Positions 6,758 to 14,333 of a DNA stretch of 45,153 nucleotides are shown piece after piece (position 1 is the stretch's first letter; each line of letters begins with the position of its first letter). This DNA comes from a virus. The position numbers were made by a program, and so were the translations under genes. The notes below the pieces were generated by a model. That model did no database searches. It was given only the letters and a program-made list of their open reading frames with translations, and was not told the DNA's origin. The stretch is taken from the IMG/VR virus record IMGVR_UViG_3300046517_000333, positions 1 to 45,153 of that record; one strand, written 5' to 3'.

Positions 6758-7218
6758 CTGACGCCGAAATCGATCAACTTATTGTGGATTCGTGCCATAG
6801 CGATCCGCACATGTCCACGCCCGGCGAATATTGCTTGACCATTGCCGAGGTCCGAAAGATTCTCGAATCTCGCGTATTGGCGGAGAGGAAACAAGAGCCG
6901 AACTACCGCAAAGAACTGGCGGAAGCTATTGGCCTGCCAGACGTGACAATCGACGGTAAGCCGCGAGGGTTCTCGTGGTCGTACTTGATTGCCGTAGCTC
7001 GTGACTATGCGCGGGATGATGCCCACCCCACGCCGGATGATGCAATCAAGCAAGCCCTCGATGCGCTGAAGGCCGCGAAGCAGTTCATCGAAAACGGCGT
7101 GGAGTTCGGCTATATCCGCATGCCTGACGCCGACACGCCCGACACGGCGCATGACACGTTGCCGAAAATCAACGCAGCCATCGCAGCTATGAAAGAACAG
7201 AAGGAGAGCGGGGAATGA
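6754..7218 (+). CDS. Hypothetical early protein, 154 aa
   Basis: ATG 6754 lies in the second junction repeat, with GGGAGCGAG as ribosome-binding site. The product is soluble and mixed helical, with an MTDAEIDQLI start and a central YRKELAEAIGLPDVTIDGKP element. The C-terminal helix ends in KEQKESGE. It could be a modular phage accessory protein. I recognise no family. The stop overlaps the next ATG (ATGA). Confidence 0.65.
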   Translation: MTDAEIDQLIVDSCHSDPHMSTPGEYCLTIAEVRKILESRVLAERKQEPNYRKELAEAIGLPDVTIDGKPRGFSWSYLIAVARDYARDDAHPTPDDAIKQALDALKAAKQFIENGVEFGYIRMPDADTPDTAHDTLPKINAAIAAMKEQKESGE

Positions 7219-7832
7219 GCACGAGATCGAGCATCAAGTGGCGCGAGAAGACAGAGAGCCATCCCGGCTTCCATCTCTACGAAGACGCGCTCGACCGCGA
7301 GCCGGATGCGCCGGTCTATCTGGAACTGGACGGCATCGAAGCCAGTATGGAGACGGCGCGCGGTGGTGCGTCAGTCGTTCTCGTGCTTCAGCGTGAATTG
7401 GCGTGCGCTCTTGGCGTGCTACCCGCGAAGGCGCTGCAAGACGCGCAGAGCGATTCAACTGACAGACCCAAAGTCGGTCAGTCTCCCGACGCCCTCTACA
7501 CGATGGACCAGATGCGCGACTACGCGCAGAGCTTTCACCGTTCGCGGATGGAACACCTACGCCCGCGGTGGGTGCGCGTCGACGATCGATTGCCGGAGCG
7601 CGAACAGACCGTGCTCGTGTTCCGTCCCGATGCGCATCATCGTCCGGCGTGCGACCCGACCATCGATGTTCGGGAATACCTTGGAAATGGCAAGTTCCGA
7701 AGCAGCCACGAGGTAACACACTGGATGCCACTGCCAGCCGTGCCAACCCGAAACTCCGATGCGAGTTCTGCCGCGAAATCAGAGATTTGCGACGCGTCGA
7801 GCGTGGCGAGCAAAGAGGAGCCGACATCGTGA
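7215..7832 (+). CDS. Phage protein with C-terminal DUF551-like domain, 205 aa
   Basis: Residues about 117-175 contain WVRVDDRLPEREQTVLVF and end in THWMPLP, the hallmark layout of the DUF551 family (WI.V.ERLP...HWMPLP), a small phage domain of unknown function. The N-terminal 110 residues have a separate fold with ASVVLVLQRELACALG. The tail after residue 180 is Ser/Ala-rich and likely disordered. The gene overlaps both neighbours by 4 bp, and its TGA overlaps the next GTG. Confidence 0.75.
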   Translation: MSTRSSIKWREKTESHPGFHLYEDALDREPDAPVYLELDGIEASMETARGGASVVLVLQRELACALGVLPAKALQDAQSDSTDRPKVGQSPDALYTMDQMRDYAQSFHRSRMEHLRPRWVRVDDRLPEREQTVLVFRPDAHHRPACDPTIDVREYLGNGKFRSSHEVTHWMPLPAVPTRNSDASSAAKSEICDASSVASKEEPTS

Positions 7833-8011
7833 AGATCATCCGCCGGGGCCAAGTCCCCGACGAGCGCGTGTACCGCGCCATCTGCAATCGCTGCAAAACT
7901 GAAGTCGAGTTCGAGCAGCGCGAAGCGACCTATCACCCAGATCAGCACGATGGTGACTTCTTGTCGATCGCCTGCCCGGTCTGCAAGTCTCAAATCACGA
8001 AGGCAGCCTGA
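7829..8011 (+). CDS. Zinc-ribbon protein, 60 aa, GTG start
   Basis: The GTG at 7829 overlaps the upstream TGA. Two C-x2-C knuckles (CNRC at about 19-22, CPVC at about 49-52), 26 residues apart, form a complete Cys4 zinc ribbon. The spacing segment has YHPDQHDGDF. Such ribbons usually bind nucleic acid or protein. It is followed after 2 bp by the lipoprotein gene. Confidence 0.7.
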   Translation: MKIIRRGQVPDERVYRAICNRCKTEVEFEQREATYHPDQHDGDFLSIACPVCKSQITKAA

Positions 8012-8013
8012 CC

Positions 8014-8409
8014 ATGAAAAATAATCGAACCATCAGCCGTCTCGCAATCATCGCCGCGCTGGCTTGTGCTTCGCTCGCCGGCTGCAATGACGCCGACATC
8101 GCTTCGAGCAACCTGTCCAAGGCTGCCGACAACTTTCAGATCCAGCGCCGGATCGTGTTCTACAACACGCAGAGCGACACGGTCATGCTTACCATCGAGG
8201 GCTTGTGCTCGCTCGGCAATCAGGACAAGAACGGCGAGCTTTCGGTGGTATGCAAGACAGGTGCGAGCCGCTTCCACAAAGAATTCCTTGGCCTGTCGCG
8301 CAACGTCACGTACGTGGTCCAGCAGCTCGAAGACGCCGACGTGAGCGACTACCACTACAAGGTGGTCTGGAAGCCTGCGGCTCTCGTGCCGAACATCGAG
8401 ATCAAGTGA
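8014..8409 (+). CDS. Phage beta-sandwich-type lipoprotein, 131 aa
   Basis: The product has a basic N-terminus, a hydrophobic stretch and the lipobox ASLAGC, giving a mature lipid-anchored Cys at about residue 24. The mature part matches a widespread phage lipoprotein pattern: DADIASSNLSKAADNFQIQR, then RIVFYNTQSDTVMLTIEG, two further Cys likely disulfide-bonded, and YHYKVVWKP near the end. The function of this family is not established to my knowledge. Early expression of an envelope lipoprotein fits superinfection exclusion or envelope remodelling, which is an inference. The last TGA shares its A with the next ATG. Confidence 0.85.
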   Translation: MKNNRTISRLAIIAALACASLAGCNDADIASSNLSKAADNFQIQRRIVFYNTQSDTVMLTIEGLCSLGNQDKNGELSVVCKTGASRFHKEFLGLSRNVTYVVQQLEDADVSDYHYKVVWKPAALVPNIEIK

Positions 8410-8498
8410 TGTGCGCCCGCTGCGGCAGTCTGATGCTCGCAGAGCACGCCGGCGGATGGTGGCTCTGCATGGTGTGCGGGAACAACTGGAGGGAATGA
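8409..8498 (+). CDS. Zinc-knuckle miniprotein, 29 aa
   Basis: The ATG at 8409 overlaps the lipoprotein stop (TGATG). The product has two C-x2-C pairs (CARC at 2-5, CMVC at about 20-23) separated by 14 residues, enough for a minimal Cys4 zinc ribbon. It is too short for normal gene callers, but the exact Cys spacing in a 29-residue frame that ends just before the next gene's ribosome-binding site argues that it is real. Confidence 0.6.
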   Translation: MCARCGSLMLAEHAGGWWLCMVCGNNWRE

Positions 8499-8499
8499 C

Positions 8500-8832
8500 G
8501 TGGAGAGAAAGGATGAGGCTCAGTTCTGGGAAGACGCTTTGTTGCGCGTCCTGCCCTTCGCAATGGGATGCCACGGGTGGAAATACGGTGGCGAGCTAAT
8601 CAACAACGTTGACCAGCGGGTGTCGCTCGCCGCTCGTATCGCCGACCGCGCCTTAGACAAGCGCCTCGATCGGTTTGGCGAGAAGCTGTATTGCTGCTCG
8701 TTTTGCGGCAAAAACAAGGACGAGGTCTTACAGCTCGTCGCGGGGCAAGACGACGCGATGATTTGCAACGAATGCATAGCCGTCGCGCAGGAAATCGTTA
8801 GCGCCACCGGCGGCAGCAAGAAGCCACTATGA
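8500..8832 (+). CDS. Orphan ClpX-type zinc-finger protein, 110 aa
   Basis: Residues about 65-105 carry [19 protein letters not shown], a short linker, then [12 protein letters not shown]. This is the C4 zinc-binding domain of the unfoldase ClpX (CSFCGK...ICDEC), in the same order and spacing, but with no AAA+ ATPase after it. In ClpX this domain dimerises and binds adaptors and some substrates. The N-terminal 60 residues are unrelated and helical. I use the GTG at 8500, which has GGAGGG 6 bases upstream. A free ClpX-like zinc domain could bind host ClpX or compete for its adaptors; this is inference. Confidence 0.8.
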   Translation: MERKDEAQFWEDALLRVLPFAMGCHGWKYGGELINNVDQRVSLAARIADRALDKRLDRFGEKLYCCSFCGKNKDEVLQLVAGQDDAMICNECIAVAQEIVSATGGSKKPL

Positions 8833-8894
8833 CCAGCAACATCGAAGAAATCGTGCGGCGGAGCCGCGAGTATCTGGAGAACAACGATGAGTGA
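8829..8894 (+). CDS. Possible miniprotein, 21 aa
   Basis: ATG 8829 overlaps the previous stop (ATGA), and the frame ends at TGA 8892-8894, 8 bp inside the next gene. The 21 residues form one charged helix. It may be a real coupling peptide that carries ribosomes to the DUF4224 gene, whose start at 8887 would otherwise lie 54 bp from the previous stop. Confidence 0.35.
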   Translation: MTSNIEEIVRRSREYLENNDE

Positions 8895-9123
8895 CACCTT
8901 CCTCTCACCGGAAGAAGTCGCCGAGCTCACCGGCGTGAAGGTCGGTCGCCGCGGCAAAACGCGGGAAGAACTGCAGGCGGAGTGGCTGCGAGCATCGGGC
9001 ATTCCGTTTTGGACCAACGCCCGCGGACGCCCGATCATTGCGCGCGCCGCGATCGAAGGCCGCACCTCGCGCGAAGAACTGCCGAAAAAGAAATGGCAGC
9101 CTCGTTTGATGATTGCCGGATAA
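8887..9123 (+). CDS. DUF4224 protein, probable excisionase/integration cofactor, 78 aa
   Basis: The start FLSPEEVAELTGVKVGRRGKTREELQ and the later GIPFWTNARGRPIIARAAIEG match the DUF4224 family, a small winged-helix-like protein nearly always encoded directly upstream of a phage tyrosine integrase. The integrase starts 4 bp after its stop. By position and fold it is the best candidate for the directionality factor. Alternatively it may be a regulator of int. Confidence 0.8.
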   Translation: MSDTFLSPEEVAELTGVKVGRRGKTREELQAEWLRASGIPFWTNARGRPIIARAAIEGRTSREELPKKKWQPRLMIAG

Positions 9124-9127
9124 GGAT

Positions 9128-10198
9128 ATGGGCCGCAAGCCGACTCGAAATCACAATCTTCCGCCTGGCATGCGCGCGCGCCATCGCGGCAAGAGCACGT
9201 ACTACTACTACGACCACGGTGGGAGCCCGCGGAGGGAAGAGCCGCTCGGAAAGGACTTCATCCTCGCGGTGAAGCGATGGTCTGAGATCGAGCAGGCACA
9301 AGTGCCGAAGGGACTGGCGCCGACGTTGCGCGCCGCATTCGACACCTACATTCGCGACGTCGTCCCGCTCAAGGCGCCGTCGACGCAGCAAGCCAATCTC
9401 GTGCAGATCGGACTGCTCCTCGAGTTCTTTGGCGACGACGCACCCCTCGATGAGATCGAGCCGATGCACGTCAAGCAGTACATGCACTGGCGCTGCCGAA
9501 AGGCCATCGAGTGGTATGAAGCGAAGAAGCGCGCAATTCCTCCGCGCGCGGGCCAGGTGCGCGCCAACCGGGACGTCGAGGTGCTGTCCCACGCTTTCAA
9601 CCATTCGCGGGAGATCGGGCTCACCAAGGCCGCGAATCCGTGTCTGGGAATCAAGAAGTACGTGGAGTCCGGCCGCGACATTTACGTCGAGGATGAGATC
9701 TACTGGAAGGTGTACGACCAGGCGGACACCCCGACGCGCGATGCCATGGACCTCGCCTATCTCACCGGTCAGCGGCCGCAAGATACCCTGCTGCATGACG
9801 AGCGCGACATTCGTGACGGCTTCCTGCACATCCAACAGGGTAAGACGCAGAAGAAGCTCCGCATGGAGGTCACGGGCGAGCTCAAGACAGTGATCGACCG
9901 GATCCGCGCGCGCAAAGCCGGTCTGAAGGTCGTCAGCACGGCGATCATCGTGAATGAGCAGGGGCAGCGCATGACGCTTGACACGCTTCAGCGACGATTC
10001 CGCGACGCGCGACGCGCAGCCGGCGTCGCCGACAAGGATTTCCAATTCAGGGATCTGCGGGCGAAGGCGGGAACGGACAAGACCGACAGTTCCGGCGACA
10101 TTCGGCAGGCTCAGAAGCAGCTCGGCCACACGTCGGTCAGCATGACGGAGCACTATGTGCGCAACCGGCGCGGCGACAAAGTGAAGCCGACCCGCTGA
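9128..10198 (+). CDS. int: Tyrosine-family site-specific integrase
   Basis: The 356-residue product has a basic N-terminal arm-binding domain (RKPTRNHNLPPGMRARHRGKSTYYYYDHGG), a SAM-like core-binding domain (about 65-165) and a catalytic domain. The first catalytic Arg is in YLTGQRPQD, the HxxR-box Arg in FRDLRAKAG (the His position differs from the commonest form, as in other phage members), LGHT supplies the next His, and SVSMTEHYVR carries the tyrosine nucleophile. It recombines attP (10278-10345), just downstream, with the host selC tRNA. ATG 9128 is preferred. The TTG at 9113 is an in-frame alternative. The ribosome-binding site is close (AGGAT). Confidence 0.95.
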   Translation: MGRKPTRNHNLPPGMRARHRGKSTYYYYDHGGSPRREEPLGKDFILAVKRWSEIEQAQVPKGLAPTLRAAFDTYIRDVVPLKAPSTQQANLVQIGLLLEFFGDDAPLDEIEPMHVKQYMHWRCRKAIEWYEAKKRAIPPRAGQVRANRDVEVLSHAFNHSREIGLTKAANPCLGIKKYVESGRDIYVEDEIYWKVYDQADTPTRDAMDLAYLTGQRPQDTLLHDERDIRDGFLHIQQGKTQKKLRMEVTGELKTVIDRIRARKAGLKVVSTAIIVNEQGQRMTLDTLQRRFRDARRAAGVADKDFQFRDLRAKAGTDKTDSSGDIRQAQKQLGHTSVSMTEHYVRNRRGDKVKPTR

Positions 10199-10201
10199 AG
10201 A

Positions 10202-10232
10202 TTTTTGCGGAAATGAACGCTTTTTGCGGAAA
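10202..10232. promoter_or_regulatory. Two direct arm-type integrase sites (P side)
   Basis: TTTTTGCGGAAA occurs twice in direct orientation at 10202-10213 and 10221-10232, right after the integrase stop. The same core recurs beyond the attP core (10444-10456, and inverted as TTCCGCAA at 10387-10394). Repeats of one short motif on both sides of a crossover core are the standard layout of lambda-type arm sites bound by the integrase N-terminal domain. Confidence 0.75.
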
Positions 10233-10277
10233 TCGGGGCGCTGAGTTTTTGGGCAATCGCGACAGGCGAGAGCCTGA

Positions 10278-10345
10278 TGGCGGAAGGCAGCAGGAGTCGA
10301 ACCTACCTGGGAGTGTCTGACACCCCCAACTGGGTTTGAAGCCCA
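10278..10345 (-). other. attP core: 3' part of a selenocysteine tRNA (selC)
   Basis: Read on the minus strand, this stretch is the 3' part of tRNA-Sec. It starts in the anticodon arm with the UCA anticodon (10337-10339 on +), then the long variable arm GGGGGTGTC/GACACTCCC, the T-arm GGTTCGACTCC and an acceptor end CTGCCTTCCG-CCA. The 5' half is absent (bases beyond 10346 are not tRNA-like), so this is an attachment core and not a tRNA gene. Integration into the host selC would regenerate the gene with the phage copy. It lies 80 bp after int. Confidence 0.9.
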
Positions 10346-10386
10346 AACAATTTACCATTAAAAGCATAGCCTTAGCCTCGCTTTTA

Positions 10387-10456
10387 TTCCGCAACAAGTC
10401 GTTTTATGCTGCCCTGAGAAGGCCGTCCCGCTTGGATGTGATATTTTTTGCGGAAC
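10387..10456. promoter_or_regulatory. Arm-type integrase sites (P' side)
   Basis: TTCCGCAA (10387-10394, inverted) and TTTTTTGCGGAAC (10444-10456, direct) repeat the motif found left of the core. With the pair at 10202-10232 this gives four arm sites around the tRNA-derived core. The rest of the 329-bp gap (10199-10527) holds no gene. I see no clear terminator for the adhesin gene ending at 10528. Confidence 0.65.
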
Positions 10457-10527
10457 GGTTTAATGCTGAATTTTTGATGGCAGCTCTTCGTGATCGCTAG
10501 ATCGTGTGCGGGATCAGCCGCTTCGCG

Positions 10528-11586
10528 TCAATACGGGTTTGCGATGAAGTTCTTGAACGCCGTGAACCCTGCCCGCTTCGTGACGCCGTCTGCCTGATAA
10601 ATCCCCCAGTTTGACGTAGTCGTATCCGTGCCCTCGCCTGCCGGGTTCGGGAAGTGGGCATAGATGAAAGCACCCTGAATGTTGAAGGCGACCCGATTCG
10701 AGTACCACGTGTGGCACCACGTCGGAATGCTCGAGGACTGCGTGGTCTCGTCCATCGCCAGACCCCACTCGGTCACGAAGATGGCAGCGCCCGGCATCTG
10801 CTGGTTGTACTGCTGGAACACGTTCACGACATGGCCCGACTGTCCTGCTGAAGTCGGGTTGCCCATGTTCATGTACCAGTGCGAACCGGCGAGACCTTGC
10901 GGACGTGGCGTGCGCACCACGTTGCCGTTTCGGTCCGTCCCGTTGTGCAGCATCGATCCCATCACATAGCCGAACCCCGCGCCGGTAGCGAAGCCGCAGA
11001 TCGCGTCCGGGATGTTGACGCGGATGCCGTCTTCCATCCCCGCATTCCACCCGCAGAACGCTTCGATCTTCGTTGCGTCATAGTCCATCGGACGCGAGCC
11101 GTCGATGTACGTGCCATCGGCCACACCGTTAAGCGCCACCGTGCGAAGCGTCGGGCCGTTGCCGCCGTCAGTGCGGCAGTGGTAGTCCCGCTCGTTGGAA
11201 GTCTCGAAGTATTTGCAGTATCCGACCAGGTTGGCGCTGATTTGCTGGCCGATCGTCTTCGCCTTGCCATAGGCCGTCGCGAACGAGTCGGTGAGCGTGA
11301 TGTCCAGATCGATCACCACGAACGGCTCTACCCCTGCAGCTCGGAACGCGGAGAAGTACGGCTGATACGCCAGTGCGTCCGCCGCGCTGTTCAGGTTGGT
11401 CCGATACCAGCCGATGCCCAAGTCCCTAGCCGAATCCACATACGTCTGGACCGTCCAGTTCTGCGGGTAGTTGTTGACTGGTGCCGAGCCATTCCCATAC
11501 TTGATGTGAATGTTCGAGCCAAAAATCGACGCGACCTTTCGCACCGATTTCTTCCTAATCGGGAACGTATAGACGCGGTCGGTCAT
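10528..11586 (-). CDS. Clan-A glycoside-hydrolase-like tail-associated protein (candidate depolymerase), 352 aa
   Basis: The protein reads as a TIM-barrel hydrolase. Strand-like motifs include FVVIDLD (about 89-95), YFETSNERD (Asn131-Glu132, the NE acid/base pair of clan A), SHWYMN (about 235-240) and IFVTEWG (Glu273, candidate nucleophile). There is no signal peptide. It is the last gene of the leftward late operon and overlaps the stop of the glycine-rich fibre gene (ATGA), so it is made with virion parts and probably acts on capsule or exopolysaccharide at the cell surface. The substrate is not predictable. I start it at ATG 11586; an earlier frame start at 11613 lies inside the fibre gene. 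Confidence 0.75.
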   Translation of the reverse strand: MTDRVYTFPIRKKSVRKVASIFGSNIHIKYGNGSAPVNNYPQNWTVQTYVDSARDLGIGWYRTNLNSAADALAYQPYFSAFRAAGVEPFVVIDLDITLTDSFATAYGKAKTIGQQISANLVGYCKYFETSNERDYHCRTDGGNGPTLRTVALNGVADGTYIDGSRPMDYDATKIEAFCGWNAGMEDGIRVNIPDAICGFATGAGFGYVMGSMLHNGTDRNGNVVRTPRPQGLAGSHWYMNMGNPTSAGQSGHVVNVFQQYNQQMPGAAIFVTEWGLAMDETTQSSSIPTWCHTWYSNRVAFNIQGAFIYAHFPNPAGEGTDTTTSNWGIYQADGVTKRAGFTAFKNFIANPY

Positions 11587-13070
11587 TGGACGAGCACTCC
11601 CACAAGCGTCCACGTGCCGGTGGCAAGCGTGGCATCAGCAGTCGCGGGGCCTTGCAGCTTCAGAACGTCGCCAGCGGCATAGTACGCGTCGCTCGTCATG
11701 CTGAGCGTTGCCGTGGTCGCGCCTGCTGCGATCGTCGCGGTGGCAATGGCCGAACCGTTGCGATACAGCGTGTAGACCGTCTGCGCCGTCGCAGGAGTTG
11801 CGAAGACAACCGAAGATCCAGACAGTCCTGCCTTAAGAACGAAGGCTTGTCCGACGGAGAAAATCTGCGCGACTTCGTTGGGGAGGAGGCCCGCGATGCC
11901 GAGATAGAAGGTTGCTGTTCCTGTCGTCGTGTAGGTTGCAGACGTCGTGTACTTGAAGCGAACCTGACCGCCCTTCGACGTGCCTGACCCCTTGTTGTAT
12001 TGACCGGAGCCGCCCGCCCCGCCGGGGAAGCCACCGTTGCCCGCGTAGTTGAAGACCCCGCCCGCAGTATCCGAACAGCCGCCGCCACCGCCGCCGCCTT
12101 CCTGGTTGTCCGCACCATTGGTCGGCGCGACCGCGTTGTTGCTCAGATTCGGAAGCCCGCCAGCGCCACCGCCCGGGGCCGTTCCGCCCACTGCCGCGCC
12201 ATTGGTCTCCGATCCTTGCGCGCCGTTACCGCCATTTCCGGTGGGCGTTGCCGCCGATCCACCGCCGCCGCCCGAGGTGCCGCCGGCATCTGCGCCGCCA
12301 CCTGATCCACCCGAATACTTCACGTCGCCGATGCCGGCCGATGCTTGGCCGCCGAGAACGGCAGCCGTCGAGTTCTGAACGCCGCCCGAGCCACCCTTCG
12401 CCAAGCAGACTGACGCGCTCAGCACCCACGTGTCGCCGCCCGCAGCGCCGGCAGTGCTTGAGGAAGTCCCGCTCGCGCCGGGAGCGCCAATGTTGAAGTT
12501 GTAGACGTTGGTCCCGCCCGGCGTGAACGAAGGATTGTTCTTCGCCGAATAGGCGCCGCCACCGCCGCCGCTGCCCGGGCCGTAGCCGGGACCGCCTGCT
12601 GCGCCCCATGCTTCGGCTACAGCAAACGCAGTTGCCGTCGTGGGAAGCGAGAACGTGCCGGCGCCAGGCGTCGTGTAGACGACGAGGTTCTGCACCGTCG
12701 CCGTCACCGTGCCAGTCGTGCCTCCCGATCCGGCCGCGCCGTCGGCACCCTGATATGCCACGCTATAGGACGTGACGGTGCTCGAGTCGGTGAGAGTCAG
12801 CGTCGTGCGCGTCCAGAGGTTTTGCCCTTTAGTCACCGCCGGGATGGTCGGAACCCACGTTCCGGTCGGCGTGACCGTTCCCGATGCCGACGCCTGATAA
12901 GCGACGGCCGTCGACGCGATGCTGGTCGTCACGCCCGACTTGCTCACGTATGCGGCGAGCTGCGCCGCCGTCATTTTCTTCTCGACACCGCCTTGCGCTG
13001 CAAACAACACATCGGAATCCGAAATTGTTCCGGCCGAGTCGAAGTCTTTCAGCTGCTTTCCCGTAGCCAT
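11583..13070 (-). CDS. Glycine-rich tail fibre/adhesin, 495 aa
   Basis: The N-terminus (MATGKQLKDFDSAGTISDSD...FAAQGG) is like virion-attachment ends of phage fibres. About 155-375 is extremely Gly/Ser/Ala-rich, with repeated G(3-8) blocks separated by short loops, resembling the polyglycine-helix sandwich of T-even-like receptor adhesins. The C-terminal 100 residues are beta-rich. Loops between Gly runs are the expected host-range determinants. It is coupled to the hydrolase downstream. A long GC-rich shadow frame on the other strand comes from the Gly/Ala codons and is not a gene. Confidence 0.75.
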   Translation of the reverse strand: MATGKQLKDFDSAGTISDSDVLFAAQGGVEKKMTAAQLAAYVSKSGVTTSIASTAVAYQASASGTVTPTGTWVPTIPAVTKGQNLWTRTTLTLTDSSTVTSYSVAYQGADGAAGSGGTTGTVTATVQNLVVYTTPGAGTFSLPTTATAFAVAEAWGAAGGPGYGPGSGGGGGAYSAKNNPSFTPGGTNVYNFNIGAPGASGTSSSTAGAAGGDTWVLSASVCLAKGGSGGVQNSTAAVLGGQASAGIGDVKYSGGSGGGADAGGTSGGGGGSAATPTGNGGNGAQGSETNGAAVGGTAPGGGAGGLPNLSNNAVAPTNGADNQEGGGGGGGCSDTAGGVFNYAGNGGFPGGAGGSGQYNKGSGTSKGGQVRFKYTTSATYTTTGTATFYLGIAGLLPNEVAQIFSVGQAFVLKAGLSGSSVVFATPATAQTVYTLYRNGSAIATATIAAGATTATLSMTSDAYYAAGDVLKLQGPATADATLATGTWTLVGVLVQ

Positions 13071-13093
13071 GGTCTATGCCTAGAATGGAGAAT

Positions 13094-13110
13094 GCCCACT
13101 TCGCGTGGGC
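13094..13110. other. GC hairpin between fibre genes
   Basis: GCCCAC (13094-13099) pairs with GTGGGC (13105-13110) around a 5-base loop, in the 49-bp gap between the 165-aa protein gene and the fibre gene. It lacks a convincing T run on either strand, so it may be an mRNA-stabilising or weak attenuating hairpin and not a true terminator. Confidence 0.5.
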
Positions 13111-13119
13111 TTGGACTTG

Positions 13120-13617
13120 TTATCCAACGACTTCGACTGAATACCGCTCGAGGTTCATCTGGTCGGTCGCTGTGCCGACCTGCGCATAGAACTCGAGCAG
13201 CTGGTCCTGCGAGGTGTCGACGGCGAGCGTGACGAGCGGTGAACTGACGTTCCCGGGACTGGCTTGCGTCGAACCCTGCACCACTTGCGCGGTCAGAGAA
13301 TTGCGGTTCTGGATTTCGATCTCGACTTTGACCAGTGTGTTGGCCGTGAACCCCGCGGAATAGATCACGGTTCCGCCAAAGTAGACGCGCGCCGTCTTCG
13401 TGTTGGCGTTGTTCGGGAAGGAAAACAGCGCCACGACACGCAGCATGCTGTTTTTCCCCATCGTGCCGCCGGGGATCGTCACCTTCGCAACCTGGTTGTT
13501 GCCGGTGTTGAGGCCGTTCGGCGCCTGCGCGCCGCTGACGAATACCGTCTGCCTGCCGTTGACAGGCAACCCGGCGACGGCCGCCAAACGCGCGAACTCC
13601 GCATAGGTGAGGTTCAT
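13120..13617 (-). CDS. Beta-rich structural protein of the adhesin cassette, 165 aa
   Basis: I use ATG 13617, which overlaps the upstream stop (ATGA). The N-terminus (LTYAEFARLAAVAGLPVNGRQ) is a short helix. The rest is beta-strand-rich with a jelly-roll look (VAKVTIPGG, LRVVALFSF, ARVYFGGTVIYS). There is no signal peptide. It lies between lysis genes and the glycine-rich fibre, so a fibre or surface-appendage component is likely. I recognise no specific family. Confidence 0.65.
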   Translation of the reverse strand: MNLTYAEFARLAAVAGLPVNGRQTVFVSGAQAPNGLNTGNNQVAKVTIPGGTMGKNSMLRVVALFSFPNNANTKTARVYFGGTVIYSAGFTANTLVKVEIEIQNRNSLTAQVVQGSTQASPGNVSSPLVTLAVDTSQDQLLEFYAQVGTATDQMNLERYSVEVVG

Positions 13618-13817
13618 TGCTTCACCCACGCAGGATTGCCTGACGGTTTTTGGGCACCGTTGACAGTCGTGTACGCGTACGTCTTCACCCACGAACTTCC
13701 CCCGGCCGAGATCGTCTCGGTGGAGATGGTTCCGTCAGGGTTGAAGGCGTACGTCGACGGATAGGCATCCGTGTCGATGAAACCGGCCGGTACTGCGCTG
13801 GTGTAGATGATCGCCAT
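13614..13817 (-). CDS. Small structural-like protein, 67 aa
   Basis: The 67 residues start MAIIYTSAVPAGFIDTDAYPSTYAFNPDG, then beta-strand-like segments with many Thr, Ser and Tyr, ending NPAWVKQ. The style is that of small virion or fibre-base proteins. It is coupled by ATGA to the 165-aa protein and separated by 4 bp from Rz1. Function unknown. Confidence 0.55.
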   Translation of the reverse strand: MAIIYTSAVPAGFIDTDAYPSTYAFNPDGTISTETISAGGSSWVKTYAYTTVNGAQKPSGNPAWVKQ

Positions 13818-13821
13818 TTCT

Positions 13822-14034
13822 TCAGTCCTTCTTCGAGGGGCAATTTTTCAAGTACGCAAGGTCATGTGCGTAGATCTGCTGTTTCGTTTCATACGAGTCC
13901 GCGGCGCTCGCTGTGATCGGCTTGACCCAGTCGCAGGCCGTATCGATCACGCGAATGGATGGCTCAGGTGTCGGCGTCGTCGCGCATCCAGCGATTGCCA
14001 GTACGCAGCACGTAAGGATGGCCAGCCTCTTCAT
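13822..14034 (-). CDS. Rz1-like outer-membrane spanin lipoprotein, 70 aa
   Basis: The N-terminus MKRLAILTCCVLAIAGC ends in a lipobox with the acylated Cys at residue 17. A short Pro/Thr-containing periplasmic part follows. The length and the position directly after (4-bp overlap with) a membrane-anchored coiled-coil protein are those of the o-spanin in an Rz/Rz1 pair, which fuses inner and outer membranes in the last step of lysis. Confidence 0.85.
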   Translation of the reverse strand: MKRLAILTCCVLAIAGCATTPTPEPSIRVIDTACDWVKPITASAADSYETKQQIYAHDLAYLKNCPSKKD

Positions 14035-14333
14035 TTGTCGCTCCTGAGCGCACCGATGGCAGCGAGCTGTGCGTCGATGTCTTCTCGCGGCACAGCCGCA
14101 GCCTGCTGATCAGCCTGCTCGCGATTGACGACGGCCTGTTCTCCGGCCGCAGACGCCGCAGCGTTCGCTTGATCGACCTGGCTCTGCTTCGCTGCAACAG
14201 TTGCGGAAGCCCTTGCTTCGACTTTCGACGCCTGCTGATGACGAAAAAAGCCGAAGGCGAGACCTCCGGCTCCGAACAGTGCGCCGATGATGGCGCCAAG
14301 ATGCGCGACCAGAAACGTAACGATGAGAGTCAT
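14031..14333 (-). CDS. Rz-like inner-membrane spanin, 100 aa
   Basis: The N-terminal hydrophobic helix (residues 2-29, VTFLVAHLGAIIGALFGAGGLAFGFF) anchors the protein. The rest is a periplasmic helix rich in Ala, Gln and Glu. The gene overlaps the endolysin stop (ATGA) and the Rz1 start. This order, endolysin-Rz-Rz1, is the classical lysis arrangement. Confidence 0.75.
   Translation of the reverse strand: MTLIVTFLVAHLGAIIGALFGAGGLAFGFFRHQQASKVEARASATVAAKQSQVDQANAAASAAGEQAVVNREQADQQAAAVPREDIDAQLAAIGALRSDK

Noticed and set aside
10278-10345. A phage-encoded tRNA-Sec gene
   Set aside because: Only the 3' part from the anticodon arm to CCA is present. The 5' half and D-arm are missing, and integrase and arm sites flank it, so it is an attachment core.
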